The notes: generated from the letters alone by a model not told the origin. A DNA stretch of 64,000 nt from DATEOR01 sp963766725 (GCA_963766725.1 CAVYBK010000006.1:475779-539778), one strand, 5' to 3'. Positions 54,338 to 62,951 are shown, counted from the first letter of the stretch. Translations and numbers: made by a program.

Positions 54338-55539
54338 GAAGTGACCGCCTCCCGTCGCCCCGGCCCACGCTGAGGCATGCGCTCGCGCAGCACCTCCGCG
54401 TAGACGGCCTCCAGGCGCTCGCCCATGCGCACCGCGTCCCAGTCCGAGAGCTCGGTTGCCGCTGCGCCGCGTGCAAGCCGGGCGCGGCGGGCGGAATCGT
54501 CGAGAAGCGTGATAACCGCGTCGGCCAGGTCTTCCAGATCGGACCCGACGAGGAGCCCGTTCACGCCATCGCGCAGCACATCGGCGATGCAGGGCAGGTC
54601 CGCCGCGACCACGGGCCTTCCGCCCGCCAGATATTGCATCAGCACGCGCGGCAGCCCCTCGCGCGCGGACGCGAGCAGGCACACATCCGCAAGGGCGATC
54701 AGCTGCTCCGGATGCGGATGAAAGCCCGTGAGGACGACGTTGCGCTCGAGCCCGAGCGTCCTGATACGCGCTTCGATCTCGCCTCTGAGCCGACCGTCCC
54801 CCGCGAAGACGAATCGAGCCTCCGGGAAGCGCGCCACGATGCTCGGAAAGCTCTCCAGGCATTCCAGGTGTCGCTTGCGCGGCTCGAACACGGCAAGCAT
54901 CACGACGATCGGCGGCCGCGGGTCGTCAGGCCGGAGGCGCAGCAGATCGCGCCAGTCCTCGGGCTTCGTCGCATTGCGGAAAAGGGATAGATCGAAGCCG
55001 GACGGAACGAGGTGGTGGCGCTCGGGTGAGCCAACGCCCGCTTGGACACACAGATCCCGCATCGCGGGGCTGACGTCGATGAAAGCGTGCGTCATCCCCT
55101 GGACCGACCGCTCCGCCGTCAGGTACGCGCGCCTCTCGAGTCGACCGACGTTGTCGAACGGCACGATGTGCACGCCGTGCACGAGGACCGGCACCCTCGT
55201 GGCCCGTGCAGCCAAACGTCCGAGGATGCCGGCCTTGCTGGTGTGGGTGTGGACGACGTCCGGCCTGTGGCGGCGGAACGTCGCCACCAGGCCGCGAAGT
55301 GCTCTCATGTCGCTGAGCGGCGCGATCGGCTGGACCAGGCTGGGCAGACCGACGATCTCGACGCGCGGGTCGACCGCGGCGAGGATCTCCGTCCGTGTCT
55401 CAGCGCCGTGGACGAGCATGACGGAGTGACCGCGGCGCACAGCTTCATTGCATGAGATGACCGTGTTTTCGTCCGCGCCGCCGTTTATGAGGCGCGTAAT
55501 GACGTGAGCGATGCGTAATGGCTGGTGCGTCGCCAACAT
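54334..55539 (-). CDS. GT4 glycosyltransferase, intact
   Basis: 401 residues from ATG 55539: IAHVITRLINGGADENTVIS is the acceptor-side glycine loop, VHTHTSKAGILGRLAA a conserved GT4 block, VPSGFDLSLFRNATKPEDWR enters the donor domain, and LASAREGLPRVLMQYLAGGR holds the ExxxxE-type donor site. An upstream in-frame extension has no family similarity. It lies between the initiating transferase and the ligase, so it probably adds an early sugar of the repeat unit. Confidence 0.9.
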   Translation of the reverse strand: MLATHQPLRIAHVITRLINGGADENTVISCNEAVRRGHSVMLVHGAETRTEILAAVDPRVEIVGLPSLVQPIAPLSDMRALRGLVATFRRHRPDVVHTHTSKAGILGRLAARATRVPVLVHGVHIVPFDNVGRLERRAYLTAERSVQGMTHAFIDVSPAMRDLCVQAGVGSPERHHLVPSGFDLSLFRNATKPEDWRDLLRLRPDDPRPPIVVMLAVFEPRKRHLECLESFPSIVARFPEARFVFAGDGRLRGEIEARIRTLGLERNVVLTGFHPHPEQLIALADVCLLASAREGLPRVLMQYLAGGRPVVAADLPCIADVLRDGVNGLLVGSDLEDLADAVITLLDDSARRARLARGAAATELSDWDAVRMGERLEAVYAEVLRERMPQRGPGRREAVTS

Positions 55540-55550
55540 CGTCGCGGCTC

Positions 55551-57089
55551 CTATACGGCCGTGGCGCGTCGACACAGCGCCGGGATCGTCAATGCCATCA
55601 ACCTCAAATCGCCCATCAACGACCACCGGGTGACATAGAGGTAGTCGAGACGGACCATCTCCGCGAACGGAATCTCGCTCCGTCCGAGCACCTGCCATGG
55701 GCCCGTCACCCCAGGCTTGAGATTCAGCCGCTGGCGCGCCCATCGTTCGACGTGTTGGTCCTCGTCCAGGATGAGCGGGCGCGGGCCGACGAGGCTCATC
55801 TGGCCGAGGACGACGTTGAAAAGCTGCGGCAACTCGTCGAGAGAAGAGCGTCGCATGAGCTTGCCGACACGTGTGACGCGCGGGTCGCCGACGATTTTGA
55901 ACATCCGCGGATCGCCGCCTGGAGCGAGATGCCGGTTCAGGTGTGCGACCTCGTGCTTCCGCTCTTCCGCGTCCGCGTGCATCGAGCGGAACTTGAAGAT
56001 CCGGAAGGTACGGCCGGCGGCGCCCACACGGACTTGCCTAAAGAAGACGGGGCCCGGCGAGTCGATCTTGATCATCAGCGCGAGCAGTGCAAAGAGTGGC
56101 GCGAGGACGACGAGGGTGGGGATCGTGAGCGTGAGGTCGGTAGCCCGCTTCAACAAGCGGGACGACCGCGATAGCCGCAGGGGCGGCAACCCGACGAGCG
56201 GGAGACCCTCGATCGTGTGGATCTCGACCCCAGGGCCGACGAACTCGAAGAGCCGCGGCACGATGTCGATCTGCACTTCCAGATCCTTCACGGAGCGAAG
56301 CAACTCGATCGTCTCCTCATGCGAGTCGTTCGAGAAGGCGACGATGATGCGCTCGACATCCAGCAGGCGGACGATCGCCGGGAGGCGGCCCGAATCGCCG
56401 AGCACCGACACGTGCTCGAGGTCCTGTCGGCGGTCCTTGGGCTTGGTGTCGACGAAGCCGACGAGATTGATCCCGTACTCCGGGTGGTTGAGGACCTTTT
56501 TCGCGAACAACTGGCCGACGTCGCCCGCACCGACGATGACGGTGTTCTGGACGTAGGCCTCGTTCCGGCGTGCAAGCGCCCGCGCCCCAGCCCGGGCGAT
56601 ACAGACGAGCGTGATCGCGGCAGCCCAGAAGACGACGAGCTTTTGCACGGTCGGATGCGCGATGTCGCTCAGATACGTGACCACAATGACGAGCCAGGTG
56701 CAGACGGTGACCATGTGGAAGACGCCGCCGAAGTCGTCGGCGGTCGAGTGGTTGGCGCGCTCGTCGTCGTGGTCGTAGAGGCCGTAGAGCTTCGTGATCA
56801 CCACCCATGCCGGAATGGTGAGCAGGAAGGCGAGGATCTCCCGTCCGGGCGAGTAGGCGTCGGCGCTCTCGGGGGCGGGCGCGAGCCATTGCGCCACCAG
56901 GAGCGCTCCGACGAGACCTACTACGTCGGCAAGGAGCAGCATCCGCCGCACGAGCCAGCCGCGCCGCTTGACCACTGCGGTGCGTCGCCGGCGGTCGAGG
57001 ATCTGCAGCGTGCGCTCGTCGACCGCCGTCCGGAGCTCTTCCTGGAGCTGCAGGCTTTGCAGCAGCGGAGATTGATTCGTCACGCTCAT
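55551..57089 (-). CDS. Polyprenyl-phosphate sugar-1-phosphate transferase (initiating enzyme, WbaP/EpsE-like)
   Basis: 512 residues. Four or five N-terminal membrane helices are followed by a nucleotide-binding CoA-binding-like domain (NTVIVGAGDVGQLFAKKVLN). The C-terminal bacterial sugar transferase domain has LLKRATDLTLTIPTLVVLAP, FFRQVRVGAAGRTFRIFKFR with SMHADAEE, and RSSLDELPQLFNVVLGQMSL then VGPRP. It transfers a hexose-1-phosphate to undecaprenyl phosphate to begin each repeat unit. It sits 37 nt downstream of the Wzc-like kinase gene. Confidence 0.94.
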   Translation of the reverse strand: MSVTNQSPLLQSLQLQEELRTAVDERTLQILDRRRRTAVVKRRGWLVRRMLLLADVVGLVGALLVAQWLAPAPESADAYSPGREILAFLLTIPAWVVITKLYGLYDHDDERANHSTADDFGGVFHMVTVCTWLVIVVTYLSDIAHPTVQKLVVFWAAAITLVCIARAGARALARRNEAYVQNTVIVGAGDVGQLFAKKVLNHPEYGINLVGFVDTKPKDRRQDLEHVSVLGDSGRLPAIVRLLDVERIIVAFSNDSHEETIELLRSVKDLEVQIDIVPRLFEFVGPGVEIHTIEGLPLVGLPPLRLSRSSRLLKRATDLTLTIPTLVVLAPLFALLALMIKIDSPGPVFFRQVRVGAAGRTFRIFKFRSMHADAEERKHEVAHLNRHLAPGGDPRMFKIVGDPRVTRVGKLMRRSSLDELPQLFNVVLGQMSLVGPRPLILDEDQHVERWARQRLNLKPGVTGPWQVLGRSEIPFAEMVRLDYLYVTRWSLMGDLRLMALTIPALCRRATAV

Positions 57090-57126
57090 CGGCCACTGGC
57101 CTCACAGGACTTCACGAGTAGGGCGT

Positions 57127-58794
57127 TCAAGCGGGCTCCACCCTGCTCGATGGCCTCACCGCGTCGAACGCCGGCGAGCGGTAGCCGTGAGTCGAAACTC
57201 CGGCGGCGTAGCTCTCATCCTCACCCTCGCCGGTGGCGACGAAGCCCAGCGCAGGCGCCCGCACCATCGTGAGCAGCCGGTCGAGCTCGGTAAGCGTCCG
57301 CCGGCGCAACACCTTCGAACGGGCGACCACGACGATCCCGTCGACGCGCGATGCGAGGGCGACCACGTCGCCGACATCCAGCGCTCCCGGCGCGTCGACG
57401 AGAACGACTTCGGCGCGTTCGCGCAGGGCGCCCAAGATCTTCCCGAGCGCCGGCGAGGAGACGAACTCGCCCGGGTCGGGCGGGATCGGGCCCGACGGCA
57501 GCACCTCGAGCTGCCCCAGCAGCTTGCGGGTAACGTTGCCGTTCGGATCAGCGCCTCGACGCAGCGCAAGCCGACGTTTGGGCGAGGGAGGGTCAGTGAT
57601 CACGATTCGCGTCAGCGCCTCCTCGAGCGGAACCTGGCCAAGTGCGACCTGTGTCAGCCCCGGCCCCTCCAGGTCGAAGAAGCGCGCGAGTACCGGCCGG
57701 CGCAGGTCGAGGTCGACAAGCGCGACCCGCTTGCCGGCGCGGGCGAAAGCGACTGCGAGGTTCGCGACGGTCGTCGACTTGCCCTCCTGCTCGAGCGCGC
57801 TCGTGATCATGATCGTGCGGGCGTCGAGGTCGAGCGTCATGAAATCCAGGTTCGCGCGAAGCATCCGGAACGCTTCGGCCTGGGCGCTCGCCGGATCCTC
57901 GAGCATCACCAGCTTCTCGGACCTTCGTAGGCCCTTCGGGGGCCTGGGCAAGCGACCGAGCAGTGGCAGACCCCCCAGCCGGGCTGAGACCTCCGCGGTG
58001 GTACGAACGCGCGTCTCGAGCGCCTCCCGGAGGAACGCGAGCCCGAGGCCGAGTACGAGGCCGACAACGAGGCCGAGCGCGCCGTTCCGGACCGTTTTCG
58101 GCTGTGTCAGGACCGCCCCGTCGGCCTGCCGCAGGACCGACGCGACGGATGGCTGAAGCGCCTGCATCGACTGGAGCGTCTCCTGACGGTCGACCAGACT
58201 GGAGTAGAGCGCCCCGTACGCCGTGAGCGCTCCAAGCCCAGCGCCCCGACTGCTCTTGAGGGAGGCACCCGTACGGTCGAGCCGTTGGAGGCGTCGATCG
58301 ACATCCGCGATCGCGCGCTCGATCGAGTCCGTGTAAAGGTGCTGGCGATAGGTGCTGTACGACTGCGCGTAGGCGTTCGCGAGCTGCTTCGCAAGCGCCC
58401 GGTCGGGATTCGTGACCGCAAAGGTGAGGATGTCCGAGGTCGGCGAGGTCGAGACGCTCGAGTTGGCGAGGAAATCGGCGGCGGTCAGGCCGGTTCCGCT
58501 GACCTGATCGAGCGCGCCTTGAACGACCTCGGGCACACGCGCAACCTGCGCCTGTGTCTGGGTCGTCCGCTCCGGGTCTTGCGAAAGGCCGTTCACGGAT
58601 GTGCCGGGGACGGTGGCGGAGAGGTTCTCAGCGCTCAGAAGCACATCCGCCGAGGCTTCGTAGCGCTTCTGCTGATGGAGCGAGTAGGCGACGGCGGCTA
58701 GCGTCAACAGCAGCGCCGCCTGGACCACCATCCACTTCCGGCGTCGGACGACCCGAAGGTAGTCGTGCAGTGTTACGGCATCCGTCTCGATCAT
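57127..58794 (-). CDS. Wzc-like chain-length determinant/BY-kinase
   Basis: 555 residues. A Wzz domain (LHDYLRVVRRRKWMVVQAAL, first membrane helix ~19-39) and a second helix (~238-256, ALGLVVGLVLGLGLAFLREA) bracket a periplasmic helical part. The cytoplasmic kinase has Walker A ALEQEGKSTT (333-342), Walker A' VALVDLDLRRP (357-367) and a B-type VVLVDAPG. The C-terminal tail has only two Tyr (DESYAAG and HGYRSP) rather than a cluster. It regulates polymer length and export. As first gene of the minus operon it likely follows the promoter in 58795-59040. Confidence 0.9.
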   Translation of the reverse strand: MIETDAVTLHDYLRVVRRRKWMVVQAALLLTLAAVAYSLHQQKRYEASADVLLSAENLSATVPGTSVNGLSQDPERTTQTQAQVARVPEVVQGALDQVSGTGLTAADFLANSSVSTSPTSDILTFAVTNPDRALAKQLANAYAQSYSTYRQHLYTDSIERAIADVDRRLQRLDRTGASLKSSRGAGLGALTAYGALYSSLVDRQETLQSMQALQPSVASVLRQADGAVLTQPKTVRNGALGLVVGLVLGLGLAFLREALETRVRTTAEVSARLGGLPLLGRLPRPPKGLRRSEKLVMLEDPASAQAEAFRMLRANLDFMTLDLDARTIMITSALEQEGKSTTVANLAVAFARAGKRVALVDLDLRRPVLARFFDLEGPGLTQVALGQVPLEEALTRIVITDPPSPKRRLALRRGADPNGNVTRKLLGQLEVLPSGPIPPDPGEFVSSPALGKILGALRERAEVVLVDAPGALDVGDVVALASRVDGIVVVARSKVLRRRTLTELDRLLTMVRAPALGFVATGEGEDESYAAGVSTHGYRSPAFDAVRPSSRVEPA

Positions 58795-59040
58795 CGCGGT
58801 CGTCAGCGCGAGTGGTTCAGGCCCCGCAGGCGCGGGATGCGTAGCTGCGAGATCGTGCTGGTCCTGACCCCCACCCGACTCCCCTTCGTTCCGGGTTCGG
58901 ATAGTCCTTGTGGCCGCGCCCGCGATGTGCGAACTCCTTACCGAGCCTCGCCCGCTGACAGAAATGCTTGCCTCGCGGCGACTGCGCTCCGACGCGCGTC
59001 AGGGATCGAGGGCCGCCGGAGTGGTCGTTACCCTGACGTA

Positions 59041-59550
59041 GTGCCCGAGACGAGGGGCGAACGGATCATCTTCGCGATTGGCGCCTTGGCGATCGCCGCG
59101 CTCGTGGCGCTGATCGTGCTCGAGACTGCGGCCGACCGGTTCAATACGCGAGATACGTCGGCCGTGGTGGGCCAAATGACCGTCGCCGCGACCACGGAGG
59201 CGGCCGCTTCGCCGTCGTCGGCGATATCCACCACGCCGGAGACCATGACCGCCGAAGCAACGACGGGCGAGACTGCGGCCGCGGCCCCGACTCGGATCGC
59301 AAGCCTGACGTTGAGCGCGATCGCCGACACGTGGGTCGAGATTCGCTCTGGGTCGGCGGGCGGGGACGTGATCTACTCAGGGATCCTTCGGCAGGGCACC
59401 GCGAAGCGCTTCCGCAGCACGCATTTGTGGGCATCATTCGGTGCCGCCGCGAACCTCACAGCGCGCTTGAACGGGAAGCCGCTGCACCTGCCGCCTGGCA
59501 CCTACAGCGCTCTCGTCGGCGCACGCGGGCTGAAGCCACTCCTCGGCTAG
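59041..59550 (+). CDS. Membrane-anchored protein with RodZ C-terminal (DUF4115)-like domain
   Basis: 169 residues from GTG 59041: one membrane helix (IIFAIGALAIAALVALIVLE), a Thr/Ala/Ser-rich spacer (TTEAAASPSSAISTTPE) and a ~70-residue beta domain with ADTWVEIRSGSAGGDVIYSG, TAKRFRSTHLWASFGAAANL, matching the DUF4115 pattern. It lies at the right edge of the island, divergent from wzc, so it could be host or island. The 246 bp upstream holds the divergent promoters; no motif stands out. Confidence 0.75.
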   Translation: MPETRGERIIFAIGALAIAALVALIVLETAADRFNTRDTSAVVGQMTVAATTEAAASPSSAISTTPETMTAEATTGETAAAAPTRIASLTLSAIADTWVEIRSGSAGGDVIYSGILRQGTAKRFRSTHLWASFGAAANLTARLNGKPLHLPPGTYSALVGARGLKPLLG

Positions 59551-59564
59551 CTCGGCGCCATATA

Positions 59565-59605
59565 AGCCGACGCCCGGACTCGAACCGGGGACCCCTTCAT
59601 TACGA
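59565..59605. repeat. 41-bp direct repeat, right copy (3' end of tRNA-Thr)
   Basis: Identical to 35177-35217. Within this copy it begins exactly at the tRNA discriminator base and ends inside the anticodon loop, the usual extent of an integrase-recognised attachment core that restores an intact tRNA after insertion. Confidence 0.92.
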
Positions 59606-59637
59606 GTGAAGTGCTCTACCAGCTGAGCTACGTCGGC
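59565..59637 (-). tRNA. tRNA-Thr (CGU)
   Basis: A 73-nt tRNA on the minus strand. Acceptor GCCGACG pairs with CGTCGGC; D arm GCTC-AGCTGGTA-GAGC; anticodon arm CTTCA-CTCGTAA-TGAAG, anticodon CGT; T arm CCCGG-TTCGAGT-CCGGG. The discriminator is T, and no CCA is encoded. Its 3' 41 nt are duplicated at 35177-35217. Confidence 0.96.
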
Positions 59638-59661
59638 GGGGCGCCCCCGTGGGGGCGCCCC
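59638..59661 (-). terminator. GC-rich hairpin between htrA and tRNA-Thr
   Basis: A perfect 11-bp inverted repeat (GGGGCGCCCCC and GGGGGCGCCCC) separated by GT, immediately downstream of the htrA stop and just upstream of tRNA-Thr. It probably ends the htrA transcript before the tRNA; no U-tract is present. Confidence 0.65.
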
Positions 59662-59690
59662 TAGTGTAGCGGCGGCTTCCGGCCGGGAAC

Positions 59691-60806
59691 CTAGGACGGA
59701 CGCGTGCCGAGCGTCACCTGGACCGTGTGCTCGGAGCCGTCGCGTGAGTACGTGATCGAGGCGCTGTCGCCGGGCTTCATGGCGCCGATCACGCTCTGGA
59801 GCTCCTCGGAGGTGGAGACTGCTTTTCCGTTGACCGCGGTGATGACGTCGCCGCCGGTCGGGAACTCCTGGCCGCCGACGACGGTGGTCGCGTCGGCCGC
59901 CTTGAGGCCGGCGTCATCGGCGGGGCCGCCGGGGGTCACCTGCGTGACCTCCACGCCGGCCGGCAGGCCGAGCTGGGAGGACAGGGCATCGGTGATCGTG
60001 GCGATGCCGACGCCGAGGTATGCGTGCTGGACCTTGCCGGTGGCGATGAGCTGGGAGACCACCGACTGGACGGTGTTCGACGGGACGGCGAAGCCGATGC
60101 CGTCGTTCCCGCCGGAGTCGCTCTCGATCTGCGAGTTGATGCCGATCACCTGGCCCTGGAGATCCAGGAGCGGGCCGCCGGAGTTGCCGTGGTTGATCGC
60201 GGCATCCGTCTGGATCGCGTCGTTGATGGAGAAGTTGTTCGGCGAGGTGATCGTCCTGTTGAGGGCGCTCACGATTCCGCTCGTGACCGTTTCGTTCAGG
60301 CCGAGCGGGCTGCCGATGGCGACGACCTCGTCACCGACCTGGAGGGCGCCCGAATCGCCGAGCTGGAGCGGCGTGAGCTCCGAGCTGGGGGCGTCGACCT
60401 TGATCACACCGATGTCGGTGGACGCATCGGTGCCGACGAGCTGGGCGTCGTAGGTCGAGCCGTCCGAGAACTCGACCGAGATCGAGCTGGCGCCGTCGAC
60501 CACATGGTCGTTCGTGACGATGTGGCCTTCGCCGTCGATCACGAACCCCGACCCGAGAGCCTGGCCCTGAGGCGTGGTCACCTTGATCGTGACAACGCCC
60601 TGGTGGACGCGGTCGTAGAGGGCGCTCACGCTGAGCGCCGAGTTCGCGGCCGGCTGAGAGTCGGTCACCGTCACCTGGCGGACGACGGTCTGGGTCGCCG
60701 TGCCGGAGGCGACCTCGTAGGCAGCCACGCCGCCACCCGCGCCGAGCACGACGGCTGCGGCGCCGGCGGCGGCGATCTTGAGGCTGCGGGAGGGGAGACG
60801 CTTCAT
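59691..60806 (-). CDS. htrA: HtrA/DegP-like serine protease with PDZ domain
   Basis: 371 residues: an N-terminal membrane anchor, a trypsin-like domain with the triad His101 (VTNDHVVDG), Asp131 (STDIGVIKVD) and Ser209 (HGNSGGPLLD), and a C-terminal PDZ domain from ~270 (YLGVGIATITDALSSQLGLP ... GDVITAVNGKAVSTSEELQS). It degrades or refolds envelope proteins. It is divergent from an OmpR-type regulator and sensor kinase, as pepD is near mprAB in mycobacteria, so control by that system is likely; operator-like repeats lie in between. Confidence 0.94.
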   Translation of the reverse strand: MKRLPSRSLKIAAAGAAAVVLGAGGGVAAYEVASGTATQTVVRQVTVTDSQPAANSALSVSALYDRVHQGVVTIKVTTPQGQALGSGFVIDGEGHIVTNDHVVDGASSISVEFSDGSTYDAQLVGTDASTDIGVIKVDAPSSELTPLQLGDSGALQVGDEVVAIGSPLGLNETVTSGIVSALNRTITSPNNFSINDAIQTDAAINHGNSGGPLLDLQGQVIGINSQIESDSGGNDGIGFAVPSNTVQSVVSQLIATGKVQHAYLGVGIATITDALSSQLGLPAGVEVTQVTPGGPADDAGLKAADATTVVGGQEFPTGGDVITAVNGKAVSTSEELQSVIGAMKPGDSASITYSRDGSEHTVQVTLGTRPS

Positions 60807-60853
60807 TTCTTAGTCCTTTCGGTATCCGTCGCCCTCCATGCGACCAGCGCCGC

Positions 60854-60917
60854 CTAAGACCAGCCTGAAAGCCGTCTAAGAACTCCCTAAGACTTCGCGC
60901 TCTTAGGCTCTTTTCAG
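60854..60917. promoter_or_regulatory. Array of six CTAAGA/CTGAAA half-sites at 11-bp spacing between htrA and the response regulator
   Basis: Direct copies start at 60854 (CTAAGA), 60865 (CTGAAA), 60876 (CTAAGA) and 60887 (CTAAGA), each exactly 11 bp apart. Two inverted copies follow at 60901 (TCTTAG) and 60912 (TTTCAG), also 11 bp apart. Helix-phased direct repeats are the usual operator form for OmpR/PhoB-type regulators, and the adjacent gene encodes one. It is the probable autoregulatory and htrA-controlling site. Confidence 0.7.
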
Positions 60918-60939
60918 ACTCGATGCGCACAATGGAGCC

Positions 60940-61611
60940 GTGAAGATCCTGGTCGTGGACGACGAACGGGCGGTGCGCGAGTCGCTCCGGCGCGCGCTCG
61001 AGCTCGAGGGCTACGAGATCGAGCTCGCGGACGACGGGCTCGCCGCGCTCGCCGCGCTCGAAGACGACGAGCCCGACGCGATGATCCTCGACGTCCTCAT
61101 GCCCGGACTCGACGGGCTCGAGGTCGCACGGCGGGTCCGGCGCGAAGGCAGCCGGCTCCCGATCCTCATGCTGACCGCGCGCGTCGAGGTGGACGACCGC
61201 GTGGCGGGACTCGACGCGGGCGCCGACGACTACGTCACCAAGCCCTTCGCGCTCGACGAGCTTCTTGCGCGGGTCCGCGCACTCCTCCGGCGAACGCACG
61301 AGGACGGGACCGACAAGCTCGCCTTCGGCGACCTCGAGCTCGATCCCGGAACGCGCGAGGTGCAGCGCGACGGCGAACCGATCGAGCTCACGCGCACCGA
61401 GTTCTCCCTCCTCGAGCTGTTCATGCGGAACCCGCGCCAGGTTCTCACGCGGTCGGTCATCTTCGAGCGCGTCTGGGGCTACGACTTCGGGTTCGGGTCG
61501 AACTCGCTCGACGTCTACATCGGGTATCTGCGCCGCAAGACGGAGGCGGGCGACAAGCCGCGCCTGATCCAGACGGTCCGCGGCGTGGGGTACGCCTTGC
61601 GCGAGTCATGA
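60940..61611 (+). CDS. OmpR-family response regulator (MprA-like)
   Basis: 223 residues from GTG 60940. The receiver domain has the acidic pair D7/D8, phospho-acceptor Asp51 (AMILDVLMPG), and Lys in YVTKPFALDELLARV. The C-terminal winged helix has TRTEFSLLELFMRNPRQVLT and DVYIGYLRRKTEAG. Its TGA overlaps the kinase ATG (ATGA). Orientation opposite to htrA and the repeats at 60854-60917 suggest it controls itself and htrA under envelope stress. Confidence 0.94.
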   Translation: MKILVVDDERAVRESLRRALELEGYEIELADDGLAALAALEDDEPDAMILDVLMPGLDGLEVARRVRREGSRLPILMLTARVEVDDRVAGLDAGADDYVTKPFALDELLARVRALLRRTHEDGTDKLAFGDLELDPGTREVQRDGEPIELTRTEFSLLELFMRNPRQVLTRSVIFERVWGYDFGFGSNSLDVYIGYLRRKTEAGDKPRLIQTVRGVGYALRES

Positions 61612-62951
61612 GCTTCCGCGCCCGTCTCGCCATCGCGGCGGCTGCTGCGGTCGCTCTCGCCGTCGTTCTCGCCTCGGTCACGGTCTACGTCGTCGTGCGC
61701 AGCGAGCTCCGCGGCACGCTGGACTCGGCGCTTCGCGACCGGGCCGCCCAGGTCCAGCACGAGCCGCTCCGGGCCTTCCAGGCGGGCGATCAGGCCTTCC
61801 TCGAGCCCGGCCCGCAGCTCGGCGGGGCTCCCGGCTACTTCCAGGTGGTCAACGCGGACGGCGACACGATTCGCCTTCCCAACGAGACGGTCGAGCTTCC
61901 CGTCACCGATGCGGTTCGAGACGTCGCAAGCGGAGACAGGGGCGGCTACCTGTCGGACGCCGATGTCGCCGGCGTGCACGTCCGCGTGATCACGGTGCCA
62001 TATGCGGAGGGCTTTGCGATCCAGATCGCTCGCCCGCTCACGGAGGTCGACCACTCGCTCTCCCGGATCCGCACGTACCTCCTGATCATCGCGGCAATCG
62101 GGATCGCGCTCGCCGCGGCTCTCGGCCTCGCGGTTGCGCGCACCGCGCTCGCGCCCGTCCGCCGGCTGACCGGCGCGACGGAGAACGTGACGAAGACCGG
62201 CGACCTCTCCGAGCGAATCGACGCGAGCGGGACGGACGAGCTCAGCCGGCTCGCCGCGAGCTTCAACACGATGCTCGCCGCCCTCGAGGAGTCGACGCGG
62301 GCGCAGCAGCAGCTCGTCGGCGACGCCTCCCATGAGCTGCGCACGCCGCTGACGAGCCTGCGCACGAACGTCGAAGTGCTGGCCGGCGGGCGCGAGCTTC
62401 CACCGGAGGAGCGCGAGCGCCTGCTTCGCGACGTGATCGAGCAGCTCGACGAGATGACGACGCTCGTGGCCGAGCTCAGCGAGCTCGCGCGCGGTGAGCT
62501 CGAGCCCGGAGAAGCGGAGGACGTGCGGCTCGACCTCCTCGCCGCGGACGCGGTCGAGCGCACGCGGCGAAACCGCCCGGGCGTCCAGTTCACGACCGAC
62601 TTCGAGGAGTCGCTCGTCCACGGCGTCCCGGCGAGCATCGAGCGCGCGGTGGCCAACCTCCTCGACAACGCCGCCAAGTGGAGCCCGCCCGAGGGAGAGG
62701 TCGAGGTCACCGTGAAGGACGGCGAGGTGGTCGTGCGCGACCACGGGCCCGGGATCGACGAGGCCGACCTCCCGTACGTCTTCGACCGCTTCTACCGGGC
62801 CAGCTCCGCGCGCGGGATGCCCGGCTCGGGGCTCGGCCTCGCGATTGTGCGGCAGGTCGCGGAGTCGCAGGGCGGCGAAGTGAGGGCCGAGCGCGCCGAG
62901 GGCGGCGGCACCCGCATGAGTCTGCGCCTGAACGGCCGACCGGCTTCTTAG
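61608..62951 (+). CDS. Membrane sensor histidine kinase (MprB-like)
   Basis: 447 residues: helix 1 (~8-30), an extracytoplasmic sensor of ~125 residues, helix 2 (~157-177), HAMP, the H box with His242 (ASHELRTPLTSLRTN), N box (ERAVANLLDNAAKWSP), and the nucleotide-binding DHGPGIDEADLPYVFDRFYR and GSGLGLAIVRQVAE. It is a complete orthodox kinase coupled to the response regulator gene. Confidence 0.94.
   Translation: MSFRARLAIAAAAAVALAVVLASVTVYVVVRSELRGTLDSALRDRAAQVQHEPLRAFQAGDQAFLEPGPQLGGAPGYFQVVNADGDTIRLPNETVELPVTDAVRDVASGDRGGYLSDADVAGVHVRVITVPYAEGFAIQIARPLTEVDHSLSRIRTYLLIIAAIGIALAAALGLAVARTALAPVRRLTGATENVTKTGDLSERIDASGTDELSRLAASFNTMLAALEESTRAQQQLVGDASHELRTPLTSLRTNVEVLAGGRELPPEERERLLRDVIEQLDEMTTLVAELSELARGELEPGEAEDVRLDLLAADAVERTRRNRPGVQFTTDFEESLVHGVPASIERAVANLLDNAAKWSPPEGEVEVTVKDGEVVVRDHGPGIDEADLPYVFDRFYRASSARGMPGSGLGLAIVRQVAESQGGEVRAERAEGGGTRMSLRLNGRPAS

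Larger units (their letters stand above)
35177..59605. mobile_element. Putative 24.4-kb genomic island carrying surface-polysaccharide genes, bounded by tRNA-Thr repeats
   Basis: The intact tRNA-Thr sits at one end with its 3' end facing inward, and a 3' fragment sits at the other end in the same orientation. That is the standard outcome of site-specific integration at a tRNA gene. All recognisable genes inside, apart from the short RodZ-C-like gene at 59041-59550, belong to polysaccharide synthesis, export or cleavage. No integrase, excisionase, transposase or plasmid gene is present, so if it is an island it has lost its own integrase or was moved in trans. Part of it (47-48.3 kb) has lower GC than the core. 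Confidence 0.65.

Noticed and set aside
35217..59565. Integrase, transposase or plasmid replication gene inside the island
   Set aside because: I looked through both strands and found only polysaccharide-related and small unrelated genes.
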